This document shows positions 1 through 14,100 of a stretch of 64,000 nucleotides of DNA, in pieces; positions within the stretch are counted from its first letter, which is position 1; each line of letters starts with the position of its first letter. This DNA comes from Ephydatia muelleri. Its lineage: Eukaryota; Porifera; Demospongiae; Spongillida; Spongillidae. The position numbers were made by a program, and so were the translations under genes. The stretch lies in assembly GCA_013339895.1 (NCBI GenBank), contig JABACO010000013.1, forward strand, positions 5,319,823-5,383,822, given 5' to 3'. Under the pieces are notes generated by a model. The model had not been told where the DNA came from and ran no database searches. It saw nothing but the letters and a program-made list of their open reading frames with translations.

Positions 1-1374
1 GTGTGTGTGTGGTTGTGTATAAGAAAATATGCCATACGATAGTGTACAGGGCCATGTACGCAACAATGCAAGTGTATGCACAAGTGTGAGCCAGCATGAG
101 TTCATGTACTATGTGTGAGCTGAAAGTTGTGTGAGACCGAAATCGTAGCCGAGTGGGCGTGGCAGATATAAGACGATGATTTTAGCAAGATGATGGCAAA
201 TAGGAAAGCTTTATTACACGACTAGAGGATGATGTGAGTGCTTATCAAATAGCCTTACGCGTGCCGTTTTGAATACTGCCGGCGACGTGGGAGGCGCAAG
301 GTTATATTCACTTGGGGTCCGTTAATTTGGTACGATCGTCTGGAACTGAGCAGCGTTCTTCTTCTTTTAACTTTCCCGCATAAACTCACTGCCTGAGTGA
401 GACAAAAACAGTTGGGAACGGCTAGCTTAGTTTAAGGGAGAAATGGGCGGAACAAAGAAGTTATCAAAATTTATTGTGGATTGGGAGAATGGAACACGGG
501 TTGCATGCAAAAATGGTGCAATCGAGCGGGAAATGTGCATTAACTTTGCACAGCTGTATCTCCGTGACGGATAGAGTAAAAATTAACGAACTGAACACAT
601 CAATAGCAACAGGACCCCTGTATGTACATACGGAATTTGAAGCGATTTAAACTCTCCTAGCTGAAGATGTGACGGTTTTGAACCCCATGGGGTATCGGAC
701 TTCGTAGCATCAGCAAGGAACTAGTGCAAGGCCCCAAAATAAATTTCTCCGTAGTGAAATGGTGTGGTATGAAGTGTTGAAAATAGGAAGTCGATAGCGT
801 TAACCGTTGGGAAGTTATAGCGATTCACCCGCGATGCATTTTTATAACATTTTATAATATATCCGTGGGGCAATTTTCGCGGAAACTGTCCCATATTACA
901 TACATGTATATTTAATACATGTATATGCCAGAACGCGTACGCGCGAAGGCGTACATGTAAATACAGGTGGATAATATTATTTTTTAAAATGTCTCGTTTT
1001 GTGGAGGGGGCGAATGTACGGGCGTGTGCGAGGGATAGCTCTGCTCTGTGTTCAAATGATGAATCATCACACATTTCGGAGGGAAAAAAATTGCTATGCA
1101 ACTGAACCGAGTTGCTAATCAACTTCGATCTTGCGTAGCAAAATTGCTACGCAATTTTTTAAAAGTAAATTATTCCCTGCATGTAATCAGAAGTTTCATG
1201 TCAAAACTCGTTGCTACGGCATTACATCATCATTTCAATGTCCACAATTTCACTGAATGGCTGTGTTTCGTTTTTTAAATTGTGTAATATGGGAACAAAG
1301 AAGTGTAGCCGCCATGGACGCTACATCTCCTACGCCACCGCTGAACTTGCATTCATTCATGGATATTAAATTAC
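1..1374. other. No supported gene (left edge)
   Basis: I see no recognisable coding exon here. The stretch begins inside a short GT run and contains a perfect 24-bp palindrome at about 1132-1155 (core GCAAAATTGC). Open frames in it are short and match no family I know. Confidence 0.5.
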
Positions 1375-1623
1375 CTGGATAGAAAACAACTCCGTAACCT
1401 ACGGATACGGGCAACCCATCCGCGTTGCGTTGTAAACCACGCACTACAATATTTGACCAATTACTGAAAGAATCAGACATTATAACTGAAGATCTAAGCC
1501 CTATTAATTTACTTCTGTCATTACATCATTTTCAATCGAACAACTAATGACGTCTGACAGTGCCTTCCTTTGAGACCCTTTACGTCTATCAAAGAGGTTT
1601 CTTCTATTTTTCCGTCTTGGCAT
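1375..1623 (-). CDS. Possible two exons of an unidentified gene
   Basis: I do not recognise this protein, and it may not be a gene. On the minus strand an ATG at 1623 opens a very basic N-terminus (MPRRKNRRNLFDRRKG). A weak donor at 1544 could join it to an exon at 1375-1485, which is preceded by CTTCAG and followed by a good donor (CCAG|GTAATT). The phases agree: exon one ends in phase 1 and exon two supplies the remaining two bases, then reads MSDSFSNWSNIVVRGL onward. No following exon was found to the left before the window edge, so any product is partial. The gene would lie downstream of GUF1 on the same strand. The alternative is chance open frame. Confidence 0.2.
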
Positions 1624-2302
1624 CCTACCTCGTATTACGATTGCCTTTTGTTAAAGTTGGACAAGATAAGGTCAAATTCGCTTGGCTAGGTGAGATCTCG
1701 TTACTCAAAGCTTAACATTCTTGGAAGCTTTAACGGACGTAAAACTGAAGTTTATAAGTTGGGTTTGGAGGTTCCCAGTAATCTAAACGAACACTTTGTC
1801 TACACAGAAAACAACCCACCAGGTATAAAGCTTCGTTCGCCAGACCCTTCAACGCAACGCAGATAGATTATTGAAATGTAGTATTTTATCCGTATAATCG
1901 TTTCCTATCGAGGTAATTTAATATCCATGATTTATTAGACTGTGCCTTTATCGTGGAGCGTCGGATCCACGAACAAAAATCCACCACCTCCTAGTCTTCC
2001 TGTCATCATTATATAACTCCATTTAGTTGGGAAATAAGAAAAAAAAAAAAAAAAAAAGTAGCATTCAACGTTTAGACATATAGCATGCAAGATGCATGCC
2101 AGGGAGGCAAAATGCTAGATGGCGTGTTACACTGTGGTGTACATGCATGCGTGTGTTGACAATCATATTTATGTACACATGCGTACATGCTACTCTCTGT
2201 CCTCTTCCCCACCCCCCCACCCTTTCTCACGTGCATTGGATGGGACTGTGACCATGCAGCAATGGTGTAGATAGGTGTCTCATTTAACACAAACAAACAC
2301 AC

Positions 2303-2379
<77 letters not shown>

Positions 2380-2943
2380 ATTAGTATGTGTTGTGCACGT
2401 GCGGAAGAGTATGAAACTACGCATCATGTCATCATGTGTCTGGTAGCCACCTACCAGCATCTCTTCGCGCGCGCCACGCCTTTCGCATCAGCTGTGCCTC
2501 AGCTAGTTGCAAGCTCACAGCTGACGTACAGTGTAATACAGTTGTCGCTAAGCAACGGAATGATCGCGCAAGTCTACTATCAACTTCAATCAACTGAGAA
2601 AGCTTATAAGCAGACATGCCGCTAAGCTTACCCGCGAATGCAATTATCGGTTCTGATCGAGGTGTTACTTTTCCGATGTCGCGAACCGCGAATTCATTGC
2701 TTTGCAAACCTGATTGATGTTTGAGATTTAGCGGCAGGGATTTTCATGCATGTAGCATACGTATTCAGTATAAAGGCGTCCCCCCCCCCCCCCCTTAAAT
2801 CACATGGATCCGGTTTCGGTTGCTGCCAAAATATGTGCAAGAAAAATTGTTATTGCAATAATGCATACGATTAATGTATAGGACTGGACAGCTGTCATTG
2901 CGTCAACATATAAATGATACGTTCATGCACTGAATAAGACGGT
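1624..2943. other. Intergenic stretch with AC repeat
   Basis: No supported gene. It holds a poly(A) run near 2039, an (AC)n microsatellite at about 2299-2376 and a C run near 2780. Open frames here are repeat-driven or short. Confidence 0.5.
2299..2376. repeat. (AC)n microsatellite
   Basis: A nearly pure AC dinucleotide tract of about 78 bp. It produces long spurious open frames on both strands. Confidence 0.95.
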
Positions 2944-5900
2944 CTATTTCTGTAGTATAGCCAAAAATACATCTTTGCTTAGTTCTACATTTCCAATTTT
3001 CTTCATTTTTTTCTTTCCCTCTTTTTGCTTTTTTAAAAGTTTCATCTTTCGCGTAATATCGCCACCATACTAAAGAGAAACAAAAAATAAACACACAAAT
3101 CAGTTAGGACTTTGCACACTCCTCTAGTCCTTCAGAACGCTCAATGCTCAATTATCGCACTTACACATTTGGCTGTAACATTCTTGCGCAGTGCCTTGAC
3201 CCTAGGAAAGGTAAAGGAAGGTAAGAACATTCAATTATTCAGGACGGCTGCATAAAATTGACAAATCAATTTATATAACCAATAATTGGGATCGTTTCCG
3301 CGAAAAGGGACCTAACGTATACATAAAAAAATTTCCAGTACGCGCAATAGAAAGTGTCTTGTGTTGACATGTAATGGCTAATTAAAAATTCAGAGCTTTA
3401 CAACTCCATGACGGATACTCGGATTCTCAGTGCGTAAGAAGCAATGTGTAGAGTGACATTTCAGACTTCTAGAAAAAATTGGAATCTTGAAAAAAACATG
3501 CGTTAGTCCCACTTCGCTGAAACGATCCCAATTATACATACGAGAAATAGAGCATGGCTCCTTTACTCCACTAGTTTTTTTCCACATCAGGAAGTGTGCC
3601 TCTGTGACATATAAGAGACTGGCCTCTCTTCTATCTACCAAATAAGAGCAACATTATGGCACAACTATTGCCTGGATAAGATGCTGCCTTAGCTTCTCTC
3701 TCCTGTGCTCCTCTATAATGTGCTTAAGAGGTGCACGATCATCACAGGGGCGAGCCTTCAGATCCAGTGTGATCGATCTAGCTGTTGTGGAAGCCTAGGT
3801 TCCTGGGTCATTCTCTGTTTAATACATTAAATTTATCCTTTAGTGCTTACATACTTTGTATTCCATTTAAAAATAAAAATAAATACATAAAGAAACCAAA
3901 TCCATAAATAACCAAATACATAAACGTAATGGAATGAAAAATCAAAATGGAAAGAAGCAAACGGGAGGGTGTTAAAAAACACTTGATAGCTGCACCATCA
4001 TCTAATCCCACTTTGTACAGTGGAGCCCCAAAAAAATATATGAATATAAAAAATTCGCCCAACGTGGGGCTCGAACCCACGACCCTGAGATTAAGAGTCT
4101 CATGCTCTACCGACTGAGCTAGCCGGGCAAGTACAATCATTAGCTAAACAAACGATACCAAGTAGTTAGCTAATTATACATTAGAAGTCAATAGAACGGA
4201 CTGAGGCATGAGTTTTTAGAGATACTAATCCATAACCCTTCCTTCATACCTTGACTTACACACCCCAAAATGTGCCAGAGAATGGATTATTGGGTCCAAA
4301 CATATTGGTTATAACGTATGAATCACAACACCAAGACCAAGCAGATCAGCCAATTGTAATTCTCATTGCCCACAACTGAGTTGACCCATTGTAAATTACA
4401 ATGGCTAATCTGCCTGATCTTTATGCTAATGCTTATTCTTTCTGTTTTATTTCATATGTACATTACTTGTGGCTACAGGAAGCTTCAATGCCTGATCTAT
4501 TGTTGTATCGATGCATCTAGAGACTGGTAAGCATTCAATGCATTTAGAAGACAGCGCAGTGTTATCAATTTCATTGTGCTTATGTTTCTTATGTTCAACA
4601 ATAATAGTTCAGTCCCTGTAGGAAGGTGCTCATCATTTAACAGAGTACATGTAAATAGTGTCAACTCTAGCCATACTGCAAGGGTTATATTTTTTTGAAA
4701 ATGACACTTTGGAATGACACAGAAAGGCTCCAATGGCCAGTAAGTTTGCATGCCAAGAATATGGTGGCTGAAGTACAGTGTTTCATTTTGAGCAGTAATA
4801 GCACCAGATGTTCTGACCTAGCCTTTTGATTACAAAACACTGTTAGTCTATTGATACCAGTTGCAAGATATAGCTACAAATTATGCATAGAAACACAAAT
4901 ACTGCATCCTGTAACTACCCTGAAATTACTCACGTTTCTCTTGCTATGACTCTTTTCCCTACAGCTGCTTGGATTGCAACTTCATATAGCTGCCTGGATA
5001 TACAAGTACAAAAAATGAAATGGCGTCGGTTACAAAGTGCTTTCTGTAATGAGATAGAGGTATACATAACATAACTTTTATATTTGAATTCAGTAAAGTA
5101 TCACACATTTATGTATTTGTACTGCAGACGTTGTGCATTTAGTATTTGCTGCTGGAAATAATAAAATGAGAGTTTTTTTGCTCTAAAATAAACACTCGAG
5201 ATCAAATACAGAGAACAATGCCATCCATCAACAGACCTATTTTCTGGTCTCCAGTCCCACTCATGGCTGTTTCACGATGGACAATTAGATGATGATTAAA
5301 TACAAATGCTCCAAAATTGTAGCATTGTGTTTTGGTTTATTCAGCACCTGTCAGTTAACATTTATGACATAATTACTTCATGCTATACATAGAATAAGTT
5401 CTCTTCTTTTCGTTTTTGTTCACTGCATGATTTAAAGCAGTGTTTATGTTATTGCGCAAGGCATTTTACAACCACATGCTATTGGGCTGATTGATTCTTA
5501 GCTTACTGCAAGTGGCCTAAATGGATGTTTTATGTGATAAGGAATGATGCCAAACTTGAAGCCAAATGGTTTTTTACCTTTAAGGTAGCAATTTGGCTAC
5601 ATTAATACGACATATTTCACTGCGCAGCATCACTATGAAAGCCTAAAAAAAGAGTGTAATACCACTAGCCCTGCTGCATGTGTGCAACATTTGACAGAAA
5701 ATGTATTGATCACCTCCAACCACCATCCTTTTGCTGCAAATACCATCATGCTATGAAAAGGAAGTTAGCAGCTCTGTCATCTTTAATACCATATCAGTGA
5801 ATGACTCACACACATCTAATTGAGACAAGCAATAAATGAGATTCTGGCTTTGCTAATGTGCCAATAGGTCCTTTGTCTCATGAATGCACCCAATTGACAT

Positions 5901-8900
5901 TTTGCCATAAGAGGGGGTCAGGCAGTGCACCCCATGAGACTGGGTACCTTATGTACCAGGCCAGAGGGTAGCTAGGGAAGCTGAGTGCTGACCACGATAC
6001 CCTAGCCTACATGTTCATTGCCGTTGTAAGATGAATGTGGTGCTGGCTTCTAAACCTCACATCCTTGAGCACTGATTACCAAGCCGCTAGATACTTAAAA
6101 CCATTATGGGACAAATGGGGTGCTAGCCATCAGTACAGTCTTTTACTAAATAAACACATCCATTTCTCCCTCTATTCACTGAAAGCTGTCTGTCGGGCAG
6201 AGAACTTATAACTTCAATAACTTCAATGTACTGTGCTCCCTGCTTGTGTTTGTTCTCCTCAGGTCATGCAGAGCAGTTGCATGCGCTGACTATGGAACAC
6301 ACTGGTAAGACTGTCCATGTTGCTCCAAAAATCCACTGAGTTAAGAAAGCTAGCTCTATCAATGTATTGCTCCTTACAATTGTGGTCTTCTTGGTAAATG
6401 GCCCTCTAACCAGAAGGCAAAAGCATATGAAACACATAGTTCTTCTGCACCTAATGAGAGTGATACAGCCAGTATGCCATAAGCGAGCTCCTTTCCAGCA
6501 GTCCAGTTTGATGCCTTATCTGTGCCAACAGCAGGAACTGATGCATGCATGCATAGCACCTTCCCACCATGTTTATAAATTTTTGTTGCAGCCTTTAAAA
6601 GTAAGCAAGTATTAAAAAGAACACAGACCACGAAGCATATTATTGGTTGTTAGCGGCCATAGAGACAACAATATTTTAAAACATCGTCTGGACTCCAATG
6701 GAAGACATAACTGTGTATTAATTAATGATATAAACCAGTTAGCCAACAGAAGTGCTGAGTCATACTTATACCTTTGTTCTTGGATGCACATCCTCAAGAG
6801 AAAGAAGTAGTAGAGCATTTTCTACCCCTTGCAGAGAATGCAAAACACAACAAAGATCCAAAGAATGGTACCTAAATGGTTGTATAGCTCAAACAAGTGC
6901 TCGCCAGTGATTCATGCATCATCATAGTGACCAAATAACGCGCAGTCCAAAGGTCTTCAAACGCACCAACGGCTGCAACACGCATGACAACATCGATCGT
7001 TCCAATCGTCCATCATTTCAAGGAATGAAACAACGATGCTGTGCATGGCTGAGAAGTGTCCATTGCAACGAAGCGAGCCTTTGAAAAGTGATAGGTTCCC
7101 CTATACAGAGGTAATTACTGAGACCCAAAATTGTACTCCTGATCTATAAAATTGTATTGCTTATACATGTATAAGCCGAAACAAAACAAACTATACATAG
7201 CTTTGGATAGAATCACACAATCATGCAAGCAATACGATTAGTTCATAAGAGAAACCTTACTGATATTTGAAATGAAAGAAAACCCAACGTTGCAAGAAAG
7301 CAAGTACTTGTAAAACTGAGTCAGAAAAACAACTTAAACGAGCAACATGGTGTAATGCTTTTTAAAGTACATAGTTCACTGTATATGTAATAGGACTTAA
7401 TGTAACTCAGTTAAAAAAGCATTGTTGCAGCACATCCACAGGTACACACACAAGAAACACTCTACTAAGAGTAGCTTTACATGTGATGCTTGAAATCATT
7501 ATTGTAAATGACCACGCGTTCACACAGGAAATGTACCTGTGAAGCGAGTCCTTGATTTTTTGACAGATGACCTTTCCAAATGTGTATGCTTTTTTCTCAT
7601 GCACAATGCAAGCTAAGGCATCCACTGCAATTCCATTGAGCAAAATTTCTAACTTTTGGAGGAATAAATGTGATTAAACAGGCTACAACTCATAAACAAA
7701 CCTTCAGAACAGAAGTTGGTTGATATCCATGATCTTCATAGTCAAAGCTAAATGTAGAAGCAATGGATAAATTACGCACGACTATTGCATCATGCACATG
7801 CACATGTCACATGCACATGAACATCAGGATTACCTAGCATAACCTGAAGAAAGTGATTTGATTTGGTCATGGAAATCAACAATCACTTCGTTAAGAGGGA
7901 GAACGTATTTGAGAACAACCCTGTTCTGGTCGATGTATATCAATTCCTGCTGGATTCCTCTTCTTTCCTAATACCCCAAGTGTAACAGGTGAATGCCATT
8001 CACTGTATATGGCAATTAGATGTATATAATTACCTCACAAAGCTGCAATATACTACCAAGATATTCATCTGGCAGAACTAATGTTCCCAAAACGACAGGC
8101 TCGAGGAACTGGTTCACTTTGTTGACTTCTGGAAACTAAAACATTATAAAATGTGAATTGTGCAGAACACAGTAAACTAATGATAATTATAAGAATGAAT
8201 GCAGAAGATTCTGTGCACGTTAATAGTGAATAGAGAACTGAATCAAACAGGCACGCATATACGCATCAATACTCATCGCACGCTGATGTAAGTTAAGGAA
8301 TATACAGGGTTTTGGAAACTACTTATCAGAATTATAATTCCAGTTTATACTAATTGGTTACTTAATATGAGCCTCTCACGTGATGCATAGGATAAATATT
8401 GTTTGTGCAGGAATTCCTGATGGATTTGGGTGGAAGGTAGCAAGCCAAGCATTGGGGAAGCCATTTATCTTTCCTGTCCAAAAGGCTTTCAGTGGCCATG
8501 CAAAGGAGTACTAATGCACCTGCAGTTCTGAATAGCAATCCAGACAATATGCAGGTCTACTTCCTTAATACATCATAGTGAATTTATTAATAGTGCAATT
8601 CTGTTTTAGCATATTTCCATTAGCTATTTTATTGTACATCAATACACAGTGTTTGACTATACATGTATTTCTATAGCTAATAAATAATACAAAATTAATA
8701 ATAATGATGAAGGTAAAATAATAATAAATGTATTATGTGATAAAATAAAATAAAACAAATATTTCTAATACCAAAAAATAAAAATAAAAACAATGATTAT
8801 TATAAGGTTATATAACTTGTATAAAAAAGATTATTATTACATTCTCATTTTTGTAAAGTCAAATTTGCTATACATGTACGGCTTATAATTAGCCAATAAC

Positions 8901-11094
8901 AACATCACCAAATAAAATTTCATCAAAACCAATGGGTTTACTAATACATTTGTTAATAACCTCAAATCAAGATGTGCGATTCCTCATAATTCACGACTTC
9001 AAGAAATTTAACAACTCGATTTTCAGATCATCTAACAGCATACATGTAACCGAAGTTAAGAAACCCCTATTATTTTTGTTCGACTAAGGAGACGATTAAA
9101 TGTACATCAGATTGTTTTTATAGTGTATTAATTTAGATGTAGTTGCACATTTTCACAAAGTCTCATTAATCTTATTTAATAGTGTTTTATAACCACATAA
9201 AGTGGTTGCCAAAAGGATAAGACACCTTGTACACACAGGATAAAAAATGTAAATGAATATTAGCAAATTATTAGCTGTCCTGATGTGTGTATATGTACAG
9301 TGTACTTACAAATCACATACATGTTAGCAGTCACTTAGAAATGAGAGACTAGGTTTGACATATTGCACATGTAAATGTATCCGCAATTCACATCCATGCT
9401 GTTTTCTTGTATCAAATCAAAGCATTGCAAACTGTTAATATCAGCTATGTACTTACTTGTGCAGGATTTAGAAGGGTCTCTTCAGATCCATCCCGTTTAA
9501 TAACTGCAATTGACAAATTAAATGGCCACATTATAATTGGGTAAATAAAGTTCCTGTACAAGCCAAGTGAGCTGAGTTCTTCTGACGCCATCTCTGACAT
9601 ACAAAAAACCACAAACAACACATTGTAACAGTCAAATGTATTTATTGCAAGGATGTAACTGTCACAAGAGCTGTTGACATGCTAAGTACCCTAGGGACTG
9701 GATGCTCAGCAGTAGTTCACACAAACACTCCAATTGCTAAAGAGACTCATCAGACATATATTACACTATGCCATTTGGCACAAGGTCATGATGTACCTGT
9801 CACGTGGCTCCAGAAATATGTACTTACAGAACTAAGAAATACCCACAACATCTTATTTCCACATGAATGATGGGTGCAAGTACAAGGACTGCAAAATAAT
9901 GATCCTGATATGGATAGACTGTATTGGTTATAAGATGCATGTCTGTATAGGTACAAAGCATTAACAGAACCAGAGGTATGGGAAGTGATGCCAAAGAGAA
10001 ATTAAGACATGAATGTGAAACTGTAGTATGGAAGCAGACTAAGTGAGTGCTAAGGAAATAGAGATGAATGGAAAGATGGAGTACATGTATAACCATAGAG
10101 ATCATGTGACCTTATGATGAGATCATGTGGCCTGTACCATTGTGAATGCTAAGAATCTAATACATACTCAGCACACAAGAAGGGCGAGAAATTATACAAT
10201 GAGAAAGTCGCAATCACACATTGTATATGCAGCACTGTATCAGTTGCAATACGATTTGCTGAATATGTAAAAAATTATTGAGGGGTGAAAATCTCTTCAC
10301 GGTGAATACAGTAGGTAAAAAAAATAACAACCAATAAAAACAAAAAGCTCCCCGGCCGGGAATTGAACCCGGGTCTTCCACGTGACAGGCGGAGATACTA
10401 ACCACTATACTACCGAGGATCTTGCTGAAAATTGATTCCATTGTGATGTCTACATAGATATGTTTATACAGCGTTTGCAAGAAGTAAAACATCATGTGAG
10501 TAATATACTGTACATTATTATTTGCACACATTATGAAGCCATGTGTAAAACTAGAAGTGAATCTGACACTTTTATGCTTTCAGTTCCAATATCACATGGG
10601 CCACAACTGTACAAAGACAGGAGAACCTTTGAGCTCTGCGTGATGCCAGTAGCCCAAGATGTCACCAGTGCTAGATATTAATTCATTTAGCTTTGTGTGT
10701 AAAATGGAACACAAGGTGCAAGTGAGCGCCATTCTTGAGGTAGCCATAGAGTTTATGATGTCCAGGTCAAAATGTTGAAAAACCTAGTCCTGTACGAAAG
10801 CAATCATTTCTGAACCTTTCTACACAAAAAGCTCAATTTGGCTAGATCCACATCAGCTAAGTTACAACCACAACTAAGTACAAACTTCTACTATGTCTTT
10901 TTTTTTCCGCATCGAGATGTTCACATTTTTGCGTACACTTAAAAGCAAAGTAACAACAATCATTTTATACAGTTCTATGCAGATCAGTGCATACATGTAC
11001 AAATAACTCACCTTTATATGGGACACTGGGTGAGGTCAGAATGACGGACATATCAAATTCCTATACAACAATACAACACACATTAAACACACAG

Positions 11095-11135
<41 letters not shown>

Positions 11136-14100
11136 CATACTGCATGTCTTCAGTTTTTATGTGCAATGTTGAACACGTGTTGTACAGACAGGTACAGAAT
11201 GAATCATTTTAATTTAAATGAGACCAATGTGCTGCTTCATAAAATGGTACTCGTAGATGCAGAACATCGGCAGAAAACTTATTGTCAGTACAAAGTCTAG
11301 TGGAGATGCTGGAACTCCAGCTACATGTAAAGGTGGCTAAAGACACAGTGATGACATTGTTGTAGTGGGAAAAAGCCTGGATGAAGATTGGGCAAGGTTT
11401 TACAGAGTATGGTTAACAGAAAGAAATGTGCCTTTTCAAGACAGCATTCAATTCTGTGGTCATCAATTGGGTAGAGAGGGAATACACCAAAGGACAAAAT
11501 ATAGAATGTCAGAAGGGCACCAAACCCCCAAATGTGTCCTGACTACGTTCTTTCCTGGGATTAGTCAACAATTACAATTGGTTTCTGCTGAATTTATCGA
11601 CGCAGTTGGCCCACTACACCATCTTTTAAAAAATGGTGTTGGTCTCACCACTGTCCAATCCTTTGAGGCTGTAAAGAACTGGTGTCATCAGACCAGATGC
11701 TAGCCATTTACAACCCGAAACTTCCTATCAAACTATGTTGCAATACAAGCCCTATATGGTCTTGGTGCAGTACTCTCCAATGCACTGGAAAATGGCCAAG
11801 AACGACCAGTGGCTATTGCTTTGTGGTCACTATCCAAGGCTGAGAAAAATAGACAAGGAGGTTTTAGCATTTGTTTGGGGTACAAAACATTTCCACCAGT
11901 ACCTGTGGGAAGTAAGGTTTTCATTAGAAACGGACCACAAATCCCTTGTTTCCATTTTCTGTCATAGGCCACAGTAAAAGCATTTCTATCATGACCCAAC
12001 TAGATTACAGAGATATGCAACCTTTCTGACGGGATATAAAGATGACATTAGATACCAAAAGACATAACAACATGGGAATGCAGATGCGTTGTCTAGAATT
12101 CCCCTACCCAGGATTGAGGAGAAACTGTTCCCAGATGCTGTTGCAATCTTTCAATCAAGTCGGATCGAGAGGTGGCCGGTTCAGGTGTCCCAGATAACGG
12201 AGCGAAACACAACATTACCCTATTCTGAGCAGAGTGCCACAGCACATTGTACATGTACAAGGCTGGCCACAAGTAGTAGAGGATACTCTCAATGCCTATT
12301 TCATCAAGCAACATGAACTAACCAGAACAAGGCTGCATACTGTGGGGAATCCACACCATGTGGCCACCATTGCTTCGCCGATTGGTCATCACCGTGGACA
12401 TCTTGACAAAAGCTTTAGCACAGAGTTATGTTGGGTGGCCGGGTTTTGACATTAAGGCCTTTGAATCATCAACAAAATCATGCGATGGCTGTGAACAGAA
12501 CAAGAGAGACCCCAAGCTGGCTCCTCTGCATGTACACCCTTGGGAATGTGCAACCAAATCTTAGGAGAAAATACATGTGGATTTCGCTAGTCCTCTAGTG
12601 GGCAAAATGTATCTCATAGCGGCACATGCATTCTCAGAGTGGCCTAAAGTTGTGATAATGGATGCCATCACTACTTCTAAAACAATTGATGCACTAAGAG
12701 ACATGTATGTTTGCTTGTTAGGGACTACAATCTGTATAATGGACCCCAATTTACATTAATTTGAGAATTTCATCAAAAGCAATGGGGTAATACACATCCG
12801 AAGTGCACCATACCTGTACAAATTGGCTTGCTGAGAGATGTGTACAATCTTCGAAACAAATGTTGCATGTTTCAAAAAACAAGCGTTCTTTGAATCACAG
12901 AGTCCAGCCACAATGCCCCACATGCTAGAACAGAAATCCTCCAGCTGAACTACATGTAATGACTGGTCATGGCTGTTCATGGTGGAACAGCAGTGTGGTT
13001 AAGGCAAGGCAAGCGAAGGTGTTGATGCTAAAGAGTCAGAGGGCCAACCTTTGGACGGTCTGGTCATGATGGTTAGAGTCTGACAGATCAACGATGAGGG
13101 GAGAAAAAACAAAAGGAACTATCAGTTAAATTATTTTTGGTCAATATCAACGTTTAAAAAAGATAAAGTGAAATAGAGGAAAATGGTAAAAGAAAATAGA
13201 GTAAACTAAAATATCAAAACTGAGTAACAATTGTAAAGTTGTTTGTTTTATCTACTTCTGTAAAAGTTTATCATTTATCTTTATTTTCCTTTTTTTTGTC
13301 TAGTTCTAGTTGCTCTCTACTTCTACCTTAGGGGAATGGAACCCATGACCTGTGCACTGGGATGGCATTGGGGACAACATCAATCTGCCTCCCCTCCACC
13401 CCTCCACCCCCACCCCCCTACATTGAGGGTGTCATGCTATACACTATAGGCTTTAAATGAGATACTATTGCGGTTGGTAAGCATTGTACACTCAGGAGAC
13501 AGGTCGATGGCACACATATATCCCCCCACCCCCCACCAACTCATCCTTTGACAATGAGCAATAGCCACAGTTACTGTAACTGTGTAACGTTCCACTTGCA
13601 CTGCTTTGGTGTGTAGAGCCATTATCAGCATGCCACACATATACATGTACATGCACTTGGGCATTGCCCTCAGAGCTTCTACCTGTCTAGCCACCAATTC
13701 ACAATCAGCACAGAAGGCTGTCCCAACGATAGTCAGCGCTTATCATTAGTGCTTGTGGGTTGCCCAGTAGCAATCACCCATCTGTGGTGCCCGCTTGCTT
13801 GCCTCTGAATATGGCTAACCAACTGCGGTCAACCCTACCAGAGAGTATGTAAATAAATGTACATGTATCTACAGCTGTACATTAAATTCTGGGGGAGCAT
13901 TGTAGGGAGCATGGATGGAAAAAAAACTGCAGACTAAACTTATAGTTTTTTTGCTTAGCGCGGCAAAATGTTTATACATACAGCTGTTTGATAAGTCATT
14001 TGTCCACAAGTACAAGTTAAAGTGCATTAAATAGAAGAAGCTACACTTTATTAGCTGGCTGCTTACTGCACACAGTGTTGGGATGTGTCTCTTAATAGAC

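Noticed and set aside
1314..1381. ATG in a perfect Kozak context (GCCGCCATGG) on the plus strand
   Set aside because: It opens only 22 codons, overlaps a better minus-strand candidate exon and has no donor.
7407..7536. Continuation of the GUF1 exon 7537-7652 past its donor
   Set aside because: The text does not match the LepA C-terminus; the true following exons are at 4934-4993, 3165-3201 and 2944-3069.
9535..9600. In-frame extension upstream of GUF1 exon 9457-9503
   Set aside because: The exon has a good acceptor at 9504, and the extension has no match to GUF1.
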